In this document: positions 1 to 7,690 of the stretch, in pieces
Layout of the letters: every line of letters begins with the position of its first letter
Numbering within the stretch: the first letter of the stretch is position 1
From: Saprospiraceae bacterium
GTDB lineage: Bacteria > Bacteroidota > Bacteroidia > Chitinophagales > Saprospiraceae
Reading direction: 5' to 3'
NCBI GenBank assembly: GCA_016787415.1
Contig: JAEUUT010000145.1
Location: 1 to 33,418 of the forward strand
Length of the DNA: 33,418 nt
Position numbers and translations under genes: made by a program
Notes under the pieces: generated by a model
What the model was told of the DNA's origin: nothing
Databases searched by the model: none
The model's input: only the letters and a program-made list of their open reading frames with translations

Positions 1-140
1 ATCTTTCTTTCACTGGTTAAATGATCAATTTCATCTCCAAAACGCTTCAAAAGTCCGTTCAAATCCAGGTTTGATTATTCACATTTTTGGCAAAATTGCC
101 GCCGCTTTGGCTTTGTGGGTTTTCAACCCCTAATTCGCAT

Positions 141-168
141 GACTCAGGACTGTTAAGGACTCAGGACT
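141..168. repeat. 11-bp direct repeat downstream of sulP
   Basis: The word GACTCAGGACT occurs twice, at 141-151 and 158-168, separated by six bases. It sits just beyond the sulP terminator and resembles the other short-word repeats found at gene ends in this window. No function is evident. The rest of 1-140 holds no recognisable gene or signal. Confidence 0.7.
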
Positions 169-206
169 AAAAAAAACGGCCCCGACACTTTACAGCATCT
201 GGGCCG
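169..206 (-). terminator. Rho-independent terminator of the SulP gene
   Basis: Read on the minus strand, a 6-bp GC stem (CGGCCC at 206-201 pairing with GGGCCG at 182-177) closes an 18-base loop and is followed by eight Ts (176-169). It lies 33 bases past the stop codon of the anion transporter, which is the expected place for its intrinsic terminator. Confidence 0.8.
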
Positions 207-239
207 GACATCCTTCTAAAAACCTTCTTGCTAATTTTT

Positions 240-1886
240 TTAGTTCAGCACGATGTCTTTCTGTTTGCCAGTGATTTGGCTTTCATCTAATGGGCTGGTT
301 TCGCAATGCACGAAATCCGCATCGTGGAACTTGTATTTATCTTTAAATCCGTTGAGCATCACCTGCACATTTTTCTGGGGCGCTTTTTGTGCGGCATATT
401 CACGGATAATTTCCAGTACATCAAAATCGATATAGGCTGTATCTGCGGCATCAATCAAAACCTTTGAATTGTTGGGCAGCGTTTCCAGGGTATTTTTGAT
501 AGACGCCTTGTTAAGGAATGATACTTCCTGCGACAGTTGAATGCGAATGAGGTCGCCTTCGTGGTATTCTTCGCGGTGAAACAGGTACGAGTTGTTCAGA
601 TTTCCCCACAGGATAGCGATCACACTGGCTACCAGTCCGATACCTACGCCTGTAAGCAAGTCGGTGAATACAACTGCCACCACCGTAATGATAAAAGGCC
701 ACCACTGAAATTTTCCGTTTTGCCACATTTCCTTGAAAATGGAAACTTTTGCTAGTTTGTAGCCTGTAAGGATGAGTACGGCTGCCAGCGCAGACAGCGG
801 AATCAGGTTGAGCAGGGATGGAATTAAAGCGGCACATACCAGCAACAACACACCATGCAGAATGGCCGACATTTTGCTACGGCTGCCTGCATTGATATTG
901 GCAGAACTGCGTACAATCACAGACGTGACGGGCAGGCCACCTATCAACCCGGAAACAATATTGCCAATGCCTTGCGCCCTGAGTTCTCGGTCGGGATTGG
1001 AATACCTGGAAAACGGGTCAATTTTGTCAACAGCCTCTAGACATAACAATGTTTCTACGGAAGCCACCGCACAAATTGTCAGGGCTACTGTGAACACCTT
1101 CGGGTTGGTAAACTGAGTGAAATCAGGCAGGGTAAACTGTCCGATAAATGCGCCGAAGTTTTCGGCGATAGGAATATTCACCAGGTGCTCTGTGCGAATC
1201 GCCCAGGGATCACCCCATGTTTTCAGCAGTTCATTCAGCAATACGCCGGTCAGCACCGCCATCAGTGCAGCAGGAATGGCGCCCAATCGTTTTTTTATGG
1301 CAGGACGCTCCCACATCAACATCAAACCAATGGATATGAGCGCTACCAGCGTTGCGCCCGGATGAATAAACTGTGTAATAGATTGCCAGATGGAAGAAAA
1401 GGTGTTGGCCCCATCTGGCTCCGCAAAATACATATCGCCCTCAGCATCCTTGTCGTAACCCAGTGCATGCGGAATTTGCTTCAGGATGATGATGATGCCA
1501 ATGCCTGTCAGCATGCCCTTGATAACGCTCGAAGGAAAAAAGTTGGCAATGGAACCTGCTCTCACAAAACCCAGTACCAACTGGAAGATACCGGCCAATA
1601 CTACGGCTGCCAGAAAGATTTCAAAGGAGCCCAGTTGTTGTATCGCCACCAAAACAACGGCAGTCAGACCCGCCGCCGGGCCGCTTACGCTGGTATGCGA
1701 TCCGCTGAGGCTGCCGATAACAAGTCCGCCAACAATACCTGCGATCAAACCGGAAAAGAGTGGTGCTCCAGATGCAAGGGCAATGCCCAGGCACAGGGGC
1801 AGGGCAATAAGAAAGACTACCAGCCCTGAAGGAGCATCATAGCGCAGATTTTGGAAAATATTTTTTTGTTGCATGAAGGATAGCAT
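240..1886 (-). CDS. SulP-family inorganic anion transporter with C-terminal STAS domain
   Basis: A 548-residue inner-membrane transporter of the SulP/SLC26 family, which moves sulfate, bicarbonate or other small anions, usually coupled to H+ or Na+. About a dozen hydrophobic segments run from residue 20 to about 430. The family's Ser/Gly-rich signature (SGSHTSVSGPAAG) lies near residue 60-73. The last ~110 residues form a cytoplasmic STAS domain with the typical VLIDAADTAYIDFDVLE strand-helix. Length and architecture are normal and full. No carbonic anhydrase, APS reductase or other sulfur gene adjoins it, so sulfate and bicarbonate cannot be told apart from context. The start is the first ATG; a second ATG four codons on is also possible. 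It has its own terminator at 169-206. Confidence 0.93.
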   Translation of the reverse strand: MLSFMQQKNIFQNLRYDAPSGLVVFLIALPLCLGIALASGAPLFSGLIAGIVGGLVIGSLSGSHTSVSGPAAGLTAVVLVAIQQLGSFEIFLAAVVLAGIFQLVLGFVRAGSIANFFPSSVIKGMLTGIGIIIILKQIPHALGYDKDAEGDMYFAEPDGANTFSSIWQSITQFIHPGATLVALISIGLMLMWERPAIKKRLGAIPAALMAVLTGVLLNELLKTWGDPWAIRTEHLVNIPIAENFGAFIGQFTLPDFTQFTNPKVFTVALTICAVASVETLLCLEAVDKIDPFSRYSNPDRELRAQGIGNIVSGLIGGLPVTSVIVRSSANINAGSRSKMSAILHGVLLLVCAALIPSLLNLIPLSALAAVLILTGYKLAKVSIFKEMWQNGKFQWWPFIITVVAVVFTDLLTGVGIGLVASVIAILWGNLNNSYLFHREEYHEGDLIRIQLSQEVSFLNKASIKNTLETLPNNSKVLIDAADTAYIDFDVLEIIREYAAQKAPQKNVQVMLNGFKDKYKFHDADFVHCETSPLDESQITGKQKDIVLN

Positions 1887-2100
1887 TGGAATGTCTTAAA
1901 GAAGAATGGCTTTTCGCGGAGTACATTCCGGAAAGGCGGTCAAGGATGTAACCTGAAATAATCTGGATCTGTGCAGACGTGCTAGAATACCCTGAATTGG
2001 AGCGCATAAGCCCGAATACAGCGCGGTGATTGCCTTTGTCAAGCATCATGATGTACAGCGCTGGCCTTGAAAGCAGCACTATAGAAAAGGCAACCTTACT

Positions 2101-2415
2101 TTAGCAGAAATTGGGAGGGGGAGAGAAAATGGAAAGAGGCGCGCAGGAATGAAACTGCTTGAAATAATCCTCAGGGGTGCCCGTGTGGTGAACGGAAGAA
2201 AAATAGGTCAGGCTGAGTGATTGTTCAGTGAATTTGATCTTGAACGACTTGCCCTGAGAATCATCCTCTTTGCTTTCTTTTTTGGCGTCTTTTTCGCCCT
2301 CATCACAGGATAAAATCTCCATTCCCTCGCAAGAAGCGAAGCATTTACAAACGTCTTCAGTGACCAGACTGGCCAATGCAAAAACGGTAAAGATTTGAAG
2401 GAGAATTTTTTTCAT
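2101..2415 (-). CDS. small exported protein of unknown function
   Basis: A 104-residue protein. I chose the ATG at 2415 because the sequence from there begins MKKILLQIFTVFALASLV, a plausible signal peptide or membrane anchor; the frame stays open ten codons further upstream without a signal-like start. The mature part is Cys-containing (DVCKCF, SCEG, LSCDEG), then very Lys/Asp/Glu-rich (about residues 38-52), and ends in a Pro-rich SIFSPPPNFC. I do not recognise a family. A strong Bacteroidota promoter lies directly upstream (2466-2494), which supports a real, separately transcribed gene rather than a chance frame. Confidence 0.7.
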   Translation of the reverse strand: MKKILLQIFTVFALASLVTEDVCKCFASCEGMEILSCDEGEKDAKKESKEDDSQGKSFKIKFTEQSLSLTYFSSVHHTGTPEDYFKQFHSCAPLSIFSPPPNFC

Positions 2416-2465
2416 CTGTGTTGAAAAATCGAAGACTAAACACAAAACTTGCCTTCGGGTTTCTG

Positions 2466-2494
2466 CAAATGTACTTTTTTTTGAAAAAACTCAA
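2466..2494 (-). promoter_or_regulatory. Bacteroidota-type promoter (-33 TTG, -7 TACATTTG)
   Basis: On the minus strand TTG (2494-2492) is followed after 18 bases by TACATTTG (2473-2466), an exact match to the TAnnTTTG -7 box known from Bacteroides and Flavobacterium, at accepted spacing. Transcription would start near 2460, giving a leader of about 45 bases for the small exported protein. Confidence 0.75.
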
Positions 2495-2561
2495 GTGTTT
2501 TTTCGAAAAATTGTTATAAGTAATTGAAAATGAATGCATTGAATCCAGATAGATATTTTTT

Positions 2562-3533
2562 ATGAAAGCATTGCTGCTCCGTCAATTACATCAGCCGCTC
2601 GAATACAGCGACTTTGATATTCCGAAACCAGGTAAAAACCAGGTGCTGGTCAACCTGTATGCTGCCGCGCTCAACCACCGCGACCTATTCATCACACAAG
2701 GCCTGTATGCAGGTATCAAAATGCCTGTCATCCTCGGCTCTGATGGGGCAGGGGAGTACCAGGGTAAACGGGTGCTGCTGTATCCGGCGCTGGAGTGGGG
2801 CGATCGATCGGCACATCAGGGAAAAAACTTCCGGGTGCTCGGTATGCCCGAGAACGGCACTTTTGCTGAAAAAATCTGTATCCCGCGCCGCAACCTGTTA
2901 GAAATGCCGTCTCACCTGAATTGGGAACAAGGCGCGGCGCTTCCACTGGCCGGACTCACTGCCTGGCGGGCGCTTTTCAGCCGTTGTCGTTTGAAAAACA
3001 GGGAAAAAGTGCTCATCACGGGTGTCGGCGGCGGTGTAGCGCTTCAAGCCTTGCAATTTGCCGTGGCAGCCGGCGCACAAGTGGCTGTTACTTCTGGTTC
3101 GGAAGAAAAACTGGAGCGCGCCCGCTCGCTCGGCGCTCATTTTACAGCCAACTACCGCGAAGAAGGTTGGGACAAAAAACTGAAACAGGCAGCGGGTGGC
3201 TTTGATGTCATCATCGATTCTGCTGCCGGAAATGGATTTTCAGCGCTCATAGGGCTTGCCAATCCAGGCGCCCGAATCGGCGTATATGGCGGCACCCTGG
3301 GCAAGGTGGACGGGTTTTCTCTCCAGCCGGTTTTCTGGAAACAAATCAGTATTCTGGGTTCTACGATGGGTAGTCCGCAGGAATTCAAAAAAATGCTGGA
3401 TTTTGTAGCCGCACACAAAATTGTACCTGTCGTGGACAAGGTTTTTGATCTGAAAAACGGGAATGCCGCCCTTGAACGTATGGAAAAAGGAGAACAGTTC
3501 GGGAAAATTGTAACACGGATTACGCAGATGTAA
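2562..3533 (+). CDS. zinc-type alcohol dehydrogenase-like / quinone oxidoreductase (MDR family)
   Basis: A 323-residue medium-chain dehydrogenase/reductase. The N-terminal GroES-like domain (residues 1-125) carries the LNHRDLFITQGLY and VILGSDGAGEY motifs. The Rossmann domain follows, with the NAD(P)-binding ITGVGGGVALQALQFA stretch near residues 150-165. The structural-zinc Cys cluster of classical alcohol dehydrogenases is absent, so it is closer to zeta-crystallin/quinone-oxidoreductase enzymes; the substrate cannot be read from sequence. Length is normal. The last residues (TRITQM) are encoded inside a long inverted repeat shared with the converging gene, so the C-terminal tail may be acquired. 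There is no operon partner. Confidence 0.9.
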   Translation: MKALLLRQLHQPLEYSDFDIPKPGKNQVLVNLYAAALNHRDLFITQGLYAGIKMPVILGSDGAGEYQGKRVLLYPALEWGDRSAHQGKNFRVLGMPENGTFAEKICIPRRNLLEMPSHLNWEQGAALPLAGLTAWRALFSRCRLKNREKVLITGVGGGVALQALQFAVAAGAQVAVTSGSEEKLERARSLGAHFTANYREEGWDKKLKQAAGGFDVIIDSAAGNGFSALIGLANPGARIGVYGGTLGKVDGFSLQPVFWKQISILGSTMGSPQEFKKMLDFVAAHKIVPVVDKVFDLKNGNAALERMEKGEQFGKIVTRITQM

Positions 3534-3628
3534 TGCGGATTACACGGATTAGCATTCGTACAGATATTGTGTGTTCGCTCGAGTTAAAAAATCCGTGTAA
3601 TCTGTATTACATCCGCGCAATCCGTGTT
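3512..3628. repeat. 39-bp-arm inverted repeat of the ATCCGTG family
   Basis: Arms 3512-3550 and 3590-3628 are inverted copies with four mismatches in 39 positions. The left arm overlaps the last codons of the oxidoreductase. The right arm overlaps the last codons of the converging membrane hydrolase. Transcripts from either side would end in a long hairpin, so it may act as a two-way terminator. A related copy of GCAATCCGTGTT occurs at 25408-25419. Confidence 0.9.
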
Positions 3629-4164
3629 GCAATCCGTGTTGCAATCCGTGTTGCAAGTACCAGCAACAGCCCCGGCAATCCAATCCACAAAAATTCGCTG
3701 ATAAGCACTTTTAAGCCCCATTCACTGAAAAATGCGCCGGCGCCGAGCGGCGATACTACGATCGGGCGCCAGGGGAAAAACAATCGTTCGGCTGAAAAAG
3801 GCCACCACAGGGCGCAGCCCCGACCTCCATCGGTCAGCATGTCGAGCAAGGGGTGCGAAACAGCACTCAACGCAAACCAGCAGCAGATGAAGACGCTATG
3901 CTTTAGGCTTGACCCTTTTTGCAAAACATTGAAAATCAAACCTGTAAGCAGCCCGATACTAATGGTAAAAACCAGCGAGTGCGTCCAGCCCCGATGCCCC
4001 CATTCACTGTTGTAAGGAATGCCAAAACGAAAGGCCAGCACGTCCAGATCGGGTAGCGCAGCCAGACAACCTGCAATAAAAAACGTTGCAGGGCGCGCTA
4101 CTTTTGGAAACCCTGCCTCACCGATAGCCGCTGCTGCTGCCACATGTCCGAAGATGGATGCCAT
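3607..4164 (-). CDS. YdjM/DUF457-type membrane-bound metal-dependent hydrolase
   Basis: A 185-residue membrane protein of the YdjM (DUF457) family, predicted metal-dependent hydrolases with unproven substrates. Conserved polar residues are visible: H7, D39 and D41 (LPDLDVL), the block GHRGWTHS (H57, H62), and SHPLLDMLTD (H104, D108, D112). Hydrophobic segments lie at about 25-38, 62-80, 92-106 and 155-171. The C-terminus is odd: ATRI repeats three times and ends ATRIARM, encoded by tandem 12-bp units belonging to an intergenic repeat, so the original stop has probably been lost and replaced. The gene is divergent from the SGNH hydrolase, with 69 bases between start codons. Confidence 0.85.
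   Translation of the reverse strand: MASIFGHVAAAAAIGEAGFPKVARPATFFIAGCLAALPDLDVLAFRFGIPYNSEWGHRGWTHSLVFTISIGLLTGLIFNVLQKGSSLKHSVFICCWFALSAVSHPLLDMLTDGGRGCALWWPFSAERLFFPWRPIVVSPLGAGAFFSEWGLKVLISEFLWIGLPGLLLVLATRIATRIATRIARM
3617..3652. repeat. three tandem copies of a 12-bp unit inside a coding 3' end
   Basis: GCAATCCGTGTT is repeated exactly at 3617-3628, 3629-3640 and 3641-3652. On the minus strand it encodes the TRIA repeat at the C-terminus of the YdjM-type protein. The 12-bp period keeps the reading frame. Confidence 0.95.
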
Positions 4165-4207
4165 GGTATTTTATGTTCAAGTGATGGTGTTTTGAATTTT
4201 GCTGTGG

Positions 4208-4215
4208 TATTTTTG
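4208..4215 (+). promoter_or_regulatory. -7 box (TATTTTTG) upstream of the SGNH hydrolase
   Basis: TATTTTTG matches TAnnTTTG exactly and lies 18 bases before the chosen ATG at 4234. No TTG is found at the usual 17-23 base distance upstream, so the promoter call rests on the -7 element alone. It also supports starting the protein at 4234 rather than at the earlier in-frame ATG. Confidence 0.45.
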
Positions 4216-4233
4216 CATAATAAAAACAGAACC

Positions 4234-5532
4234 ATGCCCAACTTTTTACTCCCTCCCTCTGCTCCCAATTTCCCTTCTCAACGGCTGCGCGTCGTGGTTA
4301 GCATGGCGCTTATGGTATTATGTATCAGCCAGTGCCAGTCGCAATTTCGCCCACCGGAAGTGGAAATATCGGAATCCGACACGGTTGGTTACGCTTTTTT
4401 GCAACAAGAAGAGCATGTGGTTGAAAATGCATCTTACCTGGAACCTCTATTCAAAAAACTGTACCTGCAGCGGGTGCAAGGTGGACAAAAAATCAATATC
4501 GTTCAAATCGGCGACTCGCATATTTTGGGCAATTACCTCACCCGCGAAGTGCGTGAACGCCTGCAGCGCGCTTTTGGCGATGCCGGTCGCGGTCTTGTTT
4601 TTCCATACAAACTGGCAGGCTCCAACGGCCCGCGCGATTTTCTGGTAGAAACCAATGCCCGCTGGAACGGCGCCAATTGTCAGCGCGACATCAGCCCGTC
4701 CACTCAATTCGGTGTTTCTGGTTTTAAACTGGAAACCTACAACCCAAAAGGAGAACTGACATTCCGCTTGCGCGATACGGCGACTTCTGAAACGCGCCTG
4801 TTTACCAAAATCACGATTTTCCAGCACCGAACGCCGCTTCAATACGAAGTGGAGGTACGTGATGACATCACCAATCAGGTGGCGCAAATCTACGTGCAGG
4901 ATGAATACGCCCGTTCTTATTATTTCGATCGTCCAGTGGGGCAGGTAACCATTGCCGCCAAAAAAACCGATGCCAAACAGAAATTGCTCACCCTCGACGG
5001 CGTGGAACTGGAAAACGAACTTTCAGGCATCGTGTTTCATTCTATCGGTGTCAATGGCGCCAAATTCCAGGATTATGTACGCGCTGAATACTTCGCCCGG
5101 CAAGTAGCCCGCCTGCAACCCGATCTGATTATTCTTTCTATGGGCACCAATGAAGCGCAAGGGCACACCGAGCCTTCCTATATGTATCGTACCATGCGCG
5201 ACCTGACAGAAAGCCTGCTAAAAGAGTCGCCCCAGGCGCTTATTATGCTAACCACTCCGGCAGATTCGTATCTGAAAGGCAAGAGTTTTAACCCGCACAT
5301 GCCGGATATGAGTGGGGTAATTCGCAGGTTTGCCCGCGAAAAAGGATACGCTATGTGGGATTTGTTCAATTTCACGGGTGGCGCCAACTCGGCTGCCAAC
5401 TGGAAAAGCAGCGGACTCATGTCTTCCGACTCCGTCCATTATTCCAAAGCCGGTTATGCCGCACAAGGCAAACTCTTGTACCAGTCCATCGTAAAAGGTT
5501 ACAACGAATACGTTCTCTCCAAACAACCCTGA
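4234..5532 (+). CDS. secreted SGNH/GDSL-family hydrolase
   Basis: A 432-residue exported esterase-like protein. SGNH blocks are visible: catalytic Ser in QIGDSHILGN (S95), the Gly block in SIGVNGAKF, the Asn block in SMGTNEAQ, and the Asp/His block in SSDSVHYSKAGY near the C-terminus. A hydrophobic export segment (about residues 18-34) follows a short polar N-terminus. I use the ATG at 4234 because the frame upstream overlaps the divergent gene and reads into its coding sequence. A roughly 150-residue beta-rich insertion separates the Ser block from the Asn block, as in SGNH enzymes acting on polysaccharide or peptidoglycan acetyl groups. With murI next in line, a cell-wall O-acetylesterase is plausible but unproven. 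Confidence 0.85.
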   Translation: MPNFLLPPSAPNFPSQRLRVVVSMALMVLCISQCQSQFRPPEVEISESDTVGYAFLQQEEHVVENASYLEPLFKKLYLQRVQGGQKINIVQIGDSHILGNYLTREVRERLQRAFGDAGRGLVFPYKLAGSNGPRDFLVETNARWNGANCQRDISPSTQFGVSGFKLETYNPKGELTFRLRDTATSETRLFTKITIFQHRTPLQYEVEVRDDITNQVAQIYVQDEYARSYYFDRPVGQVTIAAKKTDAKQKLLTLDGVELENELSGIVFHSIGVNGAKFQDYVRAEYFARQVARLQPDLIILSMGTNEAQGHTEPSYMYRTMRDLTESLLKESPQALIMLTTPADSYLKGKSFNPHMPDMSGVIRRFAREKGYAMWDLFNFTGGANSAANWKSSGLMSSDSVHYSKAGYAAQGKLLYQSIVKGYNEYVLSKQP

Positions 5533-5607
5533 TCTCACCTCTCTCACCTCTCACTCTCTCGTTTCTCACCTCTCACTTCTCTCACCTCTCACCTCTCACC
5601 TCTGTCC
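5533..5607. repeat. TCTCACC low-complexity tandem repeat before murI
   Basis: The whole gap between the SGNH gene and murI is built from near-tandem TCTCACC heptads (with CTTCTC and GTTTCTCAC variants). Its last 27 bases (5580-5606) are identical to the end of the right arm of the repeat at 24261-24396. The tract ends two bases before the murI start codon, so it is the murI leader. Confidence 0.9.
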
Positions 5608-6423
5608 ATGTCTCCCATCGGCGTTTTCGATTCCGGCTACGGCGGCCTCACCGTTTTTCGCGACATAGAGCGCCGGCTGCCGCAGTACGATTATATCTAC
5701 CTGGGCGACAACGCCCGGGCGCCGTACGGGCCACGCGATTTCGAGACGATTTACCATTACACCCTCGAATGTGTGCAGCACCTGTTCGATATGGGATGCC
5801 CGCTGGTCATTCTGGCCTGCAATACGGCGTCGGCCAAGGCATTGCGCAGCATTCAGCAGCAGGATCTGCCTGGTATGGCGCCGGGACTGCGCGTACTGGG
5901 CGTTATCCGGCCGACGGCGGAGGTGGTGGGGCAGTACACGCAGAGCCGGGAAATCGGGGTGCTGGCTACCCGCGGCACCGTCCTGTCGGAGTCTTATGTG
6001 ATTGAAATAGCCAAGTCTTTCCCGGACATCAAGGTGTACCAGCAAGCCTGCCCAATGTGGGTGCCGCTGGTGGAAAACAACGAACACAACAGTCCGGGCG
6101 CCGATTATTTTGTACAAAAATACCTCGACGAACTCTTGAGTCAATCGCCTCAAATCGACACCATTGTGCTTGGATGTACGCACTATCCCTTGTTAATCAA
6201 CAAGATGCGAAAATATTTGCCCGACTCCATACAGGTGCTTTCGCAGGGTGAAATTGTAGCCGAAAGCCTGGCCGACTACCTGCGCCGCCACCCTGAAATG
6301 GAAACACGATGCAGCCAAAACGGGCAGGTGCAGTATTTTACCACCGAATCGGCGGCCGATTTCGAGGCGAAGGCGGCGATATTTATGGAAAAACAGGTGC
6401 AAGCGCTGCACCTGGCACTTTAG
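5608..6423 (+). CDS. murI: glutamate racemase
   Basis: A 271-residue cytoplasmic enzyme that interconverts L- and D-glutamate and supplies D-Glu for UDP-MurNAc-pentapeptide synthesis. The N-terminal GVFDSGYGGLTV motif, the two catalytic cysteines in ACNTASA (C71) and LGCTHYPLL (C190), and the partner H192 are all present. YLGDNARAPYG (residues 31-41) is also typical. Length matches the family. It follows the SGNH gene on the same strand after 75 bases of TCTCACC repeat, so the two could share a transcript. It ends in a convergent hairpin region. In this window it is the biosynthetic counterpart of the DgcN/DgcA-like genes 10 kb away. Confidence 0.97.
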   Translation: MSPIGVFDSGYGGLTVFRDIERRLPQYDYIYLGDNARAPYGPRDFETIYHYTLECVQHLFDMGCPLVILACNTASAKALRSIQQQDLPGMAPGLRVLGVIRPTAEVVGQYTQSREIGVLATRGTVLSESYVIEIAKSFPDIKVYQQACPMWVPLVENNEHNSPGADYFVQKYLDELLSQSPQIDTIVLGCTHYPLLINKMRKYLPDSIQVLSQGEIVAESLADYLRRHPEMETRCSQNGQVQYFTTESAADFEAKAAIFMEKQVQALHLAL

Positions 6424-6493
6424 CATGTTCGGGATTTTTTTGCCGGGCCTGAAAAGCGTCTTTTTTGCGCGACAATAAATCCCAAACATGCTA
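6421..6493. terminator. inverted repeat between converging genes (probable two-way terminator)
   Basis: Arms 6421-6437 and 6477-6493 are 17-base inverted copies with one mismatch. The left arm begins at the murI stop codon. The loop contains two T runs (6434-6440 and 6461-6466). The minus-strand gene ends at 6499, so one hairpin could close both transcripts. Confidence 0.65.
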
Positions 6494-6498
6494 AAGGC

Positions 6499-7047
6499 TC
6501 ACCGAAACGATATTTCCCGGATATATAAGTAATCATACATATTAGGATCGACGGCTATTTGTTCTCCCGTTTGCCGGTTTTGGAAAATGACGAAATCATG
6601 ATCCCTGAAAAATGGTGTGCCGAAAAAAGGGTGAACATTTACTCCAAAGCAATATAATTTACCAATGTGCTGGTGGGCTATCCAAGTGTCGCCCATCCCG
6701 TTTTCCTTAAAAAGGTAATTGCAGACAGTAACAAAAAAAGCAGCGTAACCGACGCAGTGCGCAGTGCGGGTTTCGTAAAGCCGGTTTGGGTCGACGGGGT
6801 TGTTATTGGCAGTGAAGTGCAGCCGTTCTGCTGTTAATGTCAGTGCCCTGTTGATTATATCTGTTGCAGTGCAATGCTCCGGCAGGCGGGCATTGTCGCT
6901 CAGATATACTTTTAGGTCAGGGTTGGTGAGCGGGTAAGCGTTTCGTTGTCCAACAGTTTGATAAACAATTACTTGCCTAAAAATGCACCCGCGAAGAACC
7001 ACTGCTGTCGCTAACAGTACGAGGCTGAAACGCAGAAATTTCTTCAT
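6499..7047 (-). CDS. membrane-anchored transglutaminase-like protein
   Basis: A 182-residue protein with an N-terminal hydrophobic segment (residues 5-20, followed by Cys21) that could be a membrane anchor or an atypical lipoprotein signal. The rest fits a papain-like transglutaminase core: a Cys in TAHCVGYAAFF (C98), a His in RDHDFVIF (H150) and an Asp in AVDPNMYDY (D167), in the right order and spacing. Such domains cleave or crosslink amide bonds. The substrate is unknown. The start codon overlaps the stop of the upstream GNAT gene (ATGA), indicating translational coupling. The family call rests on the triad only. Confidence 0.65.
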   Translation of the reverse strand: MKKFLRFSLVLLATAVVLRGCIFRQVIVYQTVGQRNAYPLTNPDLKVYLSDNARLPEHCTATDIINRALTLTAERLHFTANNNPVDPNRLYETRTAHCVGYAAFFVTVCNYLFKENGMGDTWIAHQHIGKLYCFGVNVHPFFGTPFFRDHDFVIFQNRQTGEQIAVDPNMYDYLYIREISFR

Positions 7048-7529
7048 ACAGGAGGCGCTTGAGTCAAATGTTTTTCAAAACAAACGCTGTTTTCCACTTC
7101 GGCGTATTGACCATAATTCGGAATCAGCGCATACCCGTTTTTTTCATACAAACGGATGGCTTCCGGCTGGCGTTTGCCCGTTTCTAGTCGGGCGGTGTGA
7201 AAACCCAGCGCAGCGGCCCATTTTTCTAGTTCCAGCAAAACAAACGAAGCAATGCCTTTCGAGCGATGCTCAAGGGGCACGTACATGCGTTTTATTTCTA
7301 CTGTTCCGGGGGCAATTTCCTTGAAAGCGCCACAGCCTATGGGCGTATCGCTTTCGTACGCAACCACCACGTTTTTCAGGGCATCGATTTTATTGAACTG
7401 GGCATAAAAGGCGTGCTCGTCGCCGTCGCGTTCGGCCAGTTCGCGGTCGAGAAAACGAACGAGGTGGATAAAGTCTTCGTCCGAAGACGTAGTTTTTTTT
7501 AAAAAAATTGAATTCAATTTTTCTTTCAT
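7044..7529 (-). CDS. GNAT-family N-acetyltransferase
   Basis: A 161-residue acetyl-CoA-dependent acetyltransferase. Motif A is clear: VEIKRMYVPLEHRSKGIAS around residues 74-92, with the pyrophosphate-binding R-x-K-G-I-A. The C-terminal AIRLYEKNGYALIPNYG is the typical motif B. The acceptor substrate cannot be inferred. Length is normal for a single domain. It is first in a two-gene unit with the transglutaminase-like gene (4-base overlap). There is no recognisable -7 box in the 161-base gap to the divergent DUF4331 gene. Confidence 0.9.
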   Translation of the reverse strand: MKEKLNSIFLKKTTSSDEDFIHLVRFLDRELAERDGDEHAFYAQFNKIDALKNVVVAYESDTPIGCGAFKEIAPGTVEIKRMYVPLEHRSKGIASFVLLELEKWAAALGFHTARLETGKRQPEAIRLYEKNGYALIPNYGQYAEVENSVCFEKHLTQAPPV

Positions 7530-7690
7530 AAAAGCATGAAATGGAATAATAAGAAGGTGAAATTACGATAATCTTCAGGGGTTCCTCATCGTGAGCATGT
7601 AAGACAGGCCGCTGGATGAACAGGTGCAAAAATCCGGAATTGGATATCTCTCGTACATGAGGAATAATTATTCATTAAAAACCTGTACAA

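Noticed and set aside
1837..2079. 80-residue open frame on the minus strand overlapping the 5' end of the SulP gene
   Set aside because: It overlaps the transporter start by 50 bases in another frame, has no signal, motif or promoter, and its composition is unremarkable.
1887..2100. 214-base gap between the SulP gene and the small exported protein
   Set aside because: I looked for a promoter (TAnnTTTG), hairpins and small genes and found nothing convincing.
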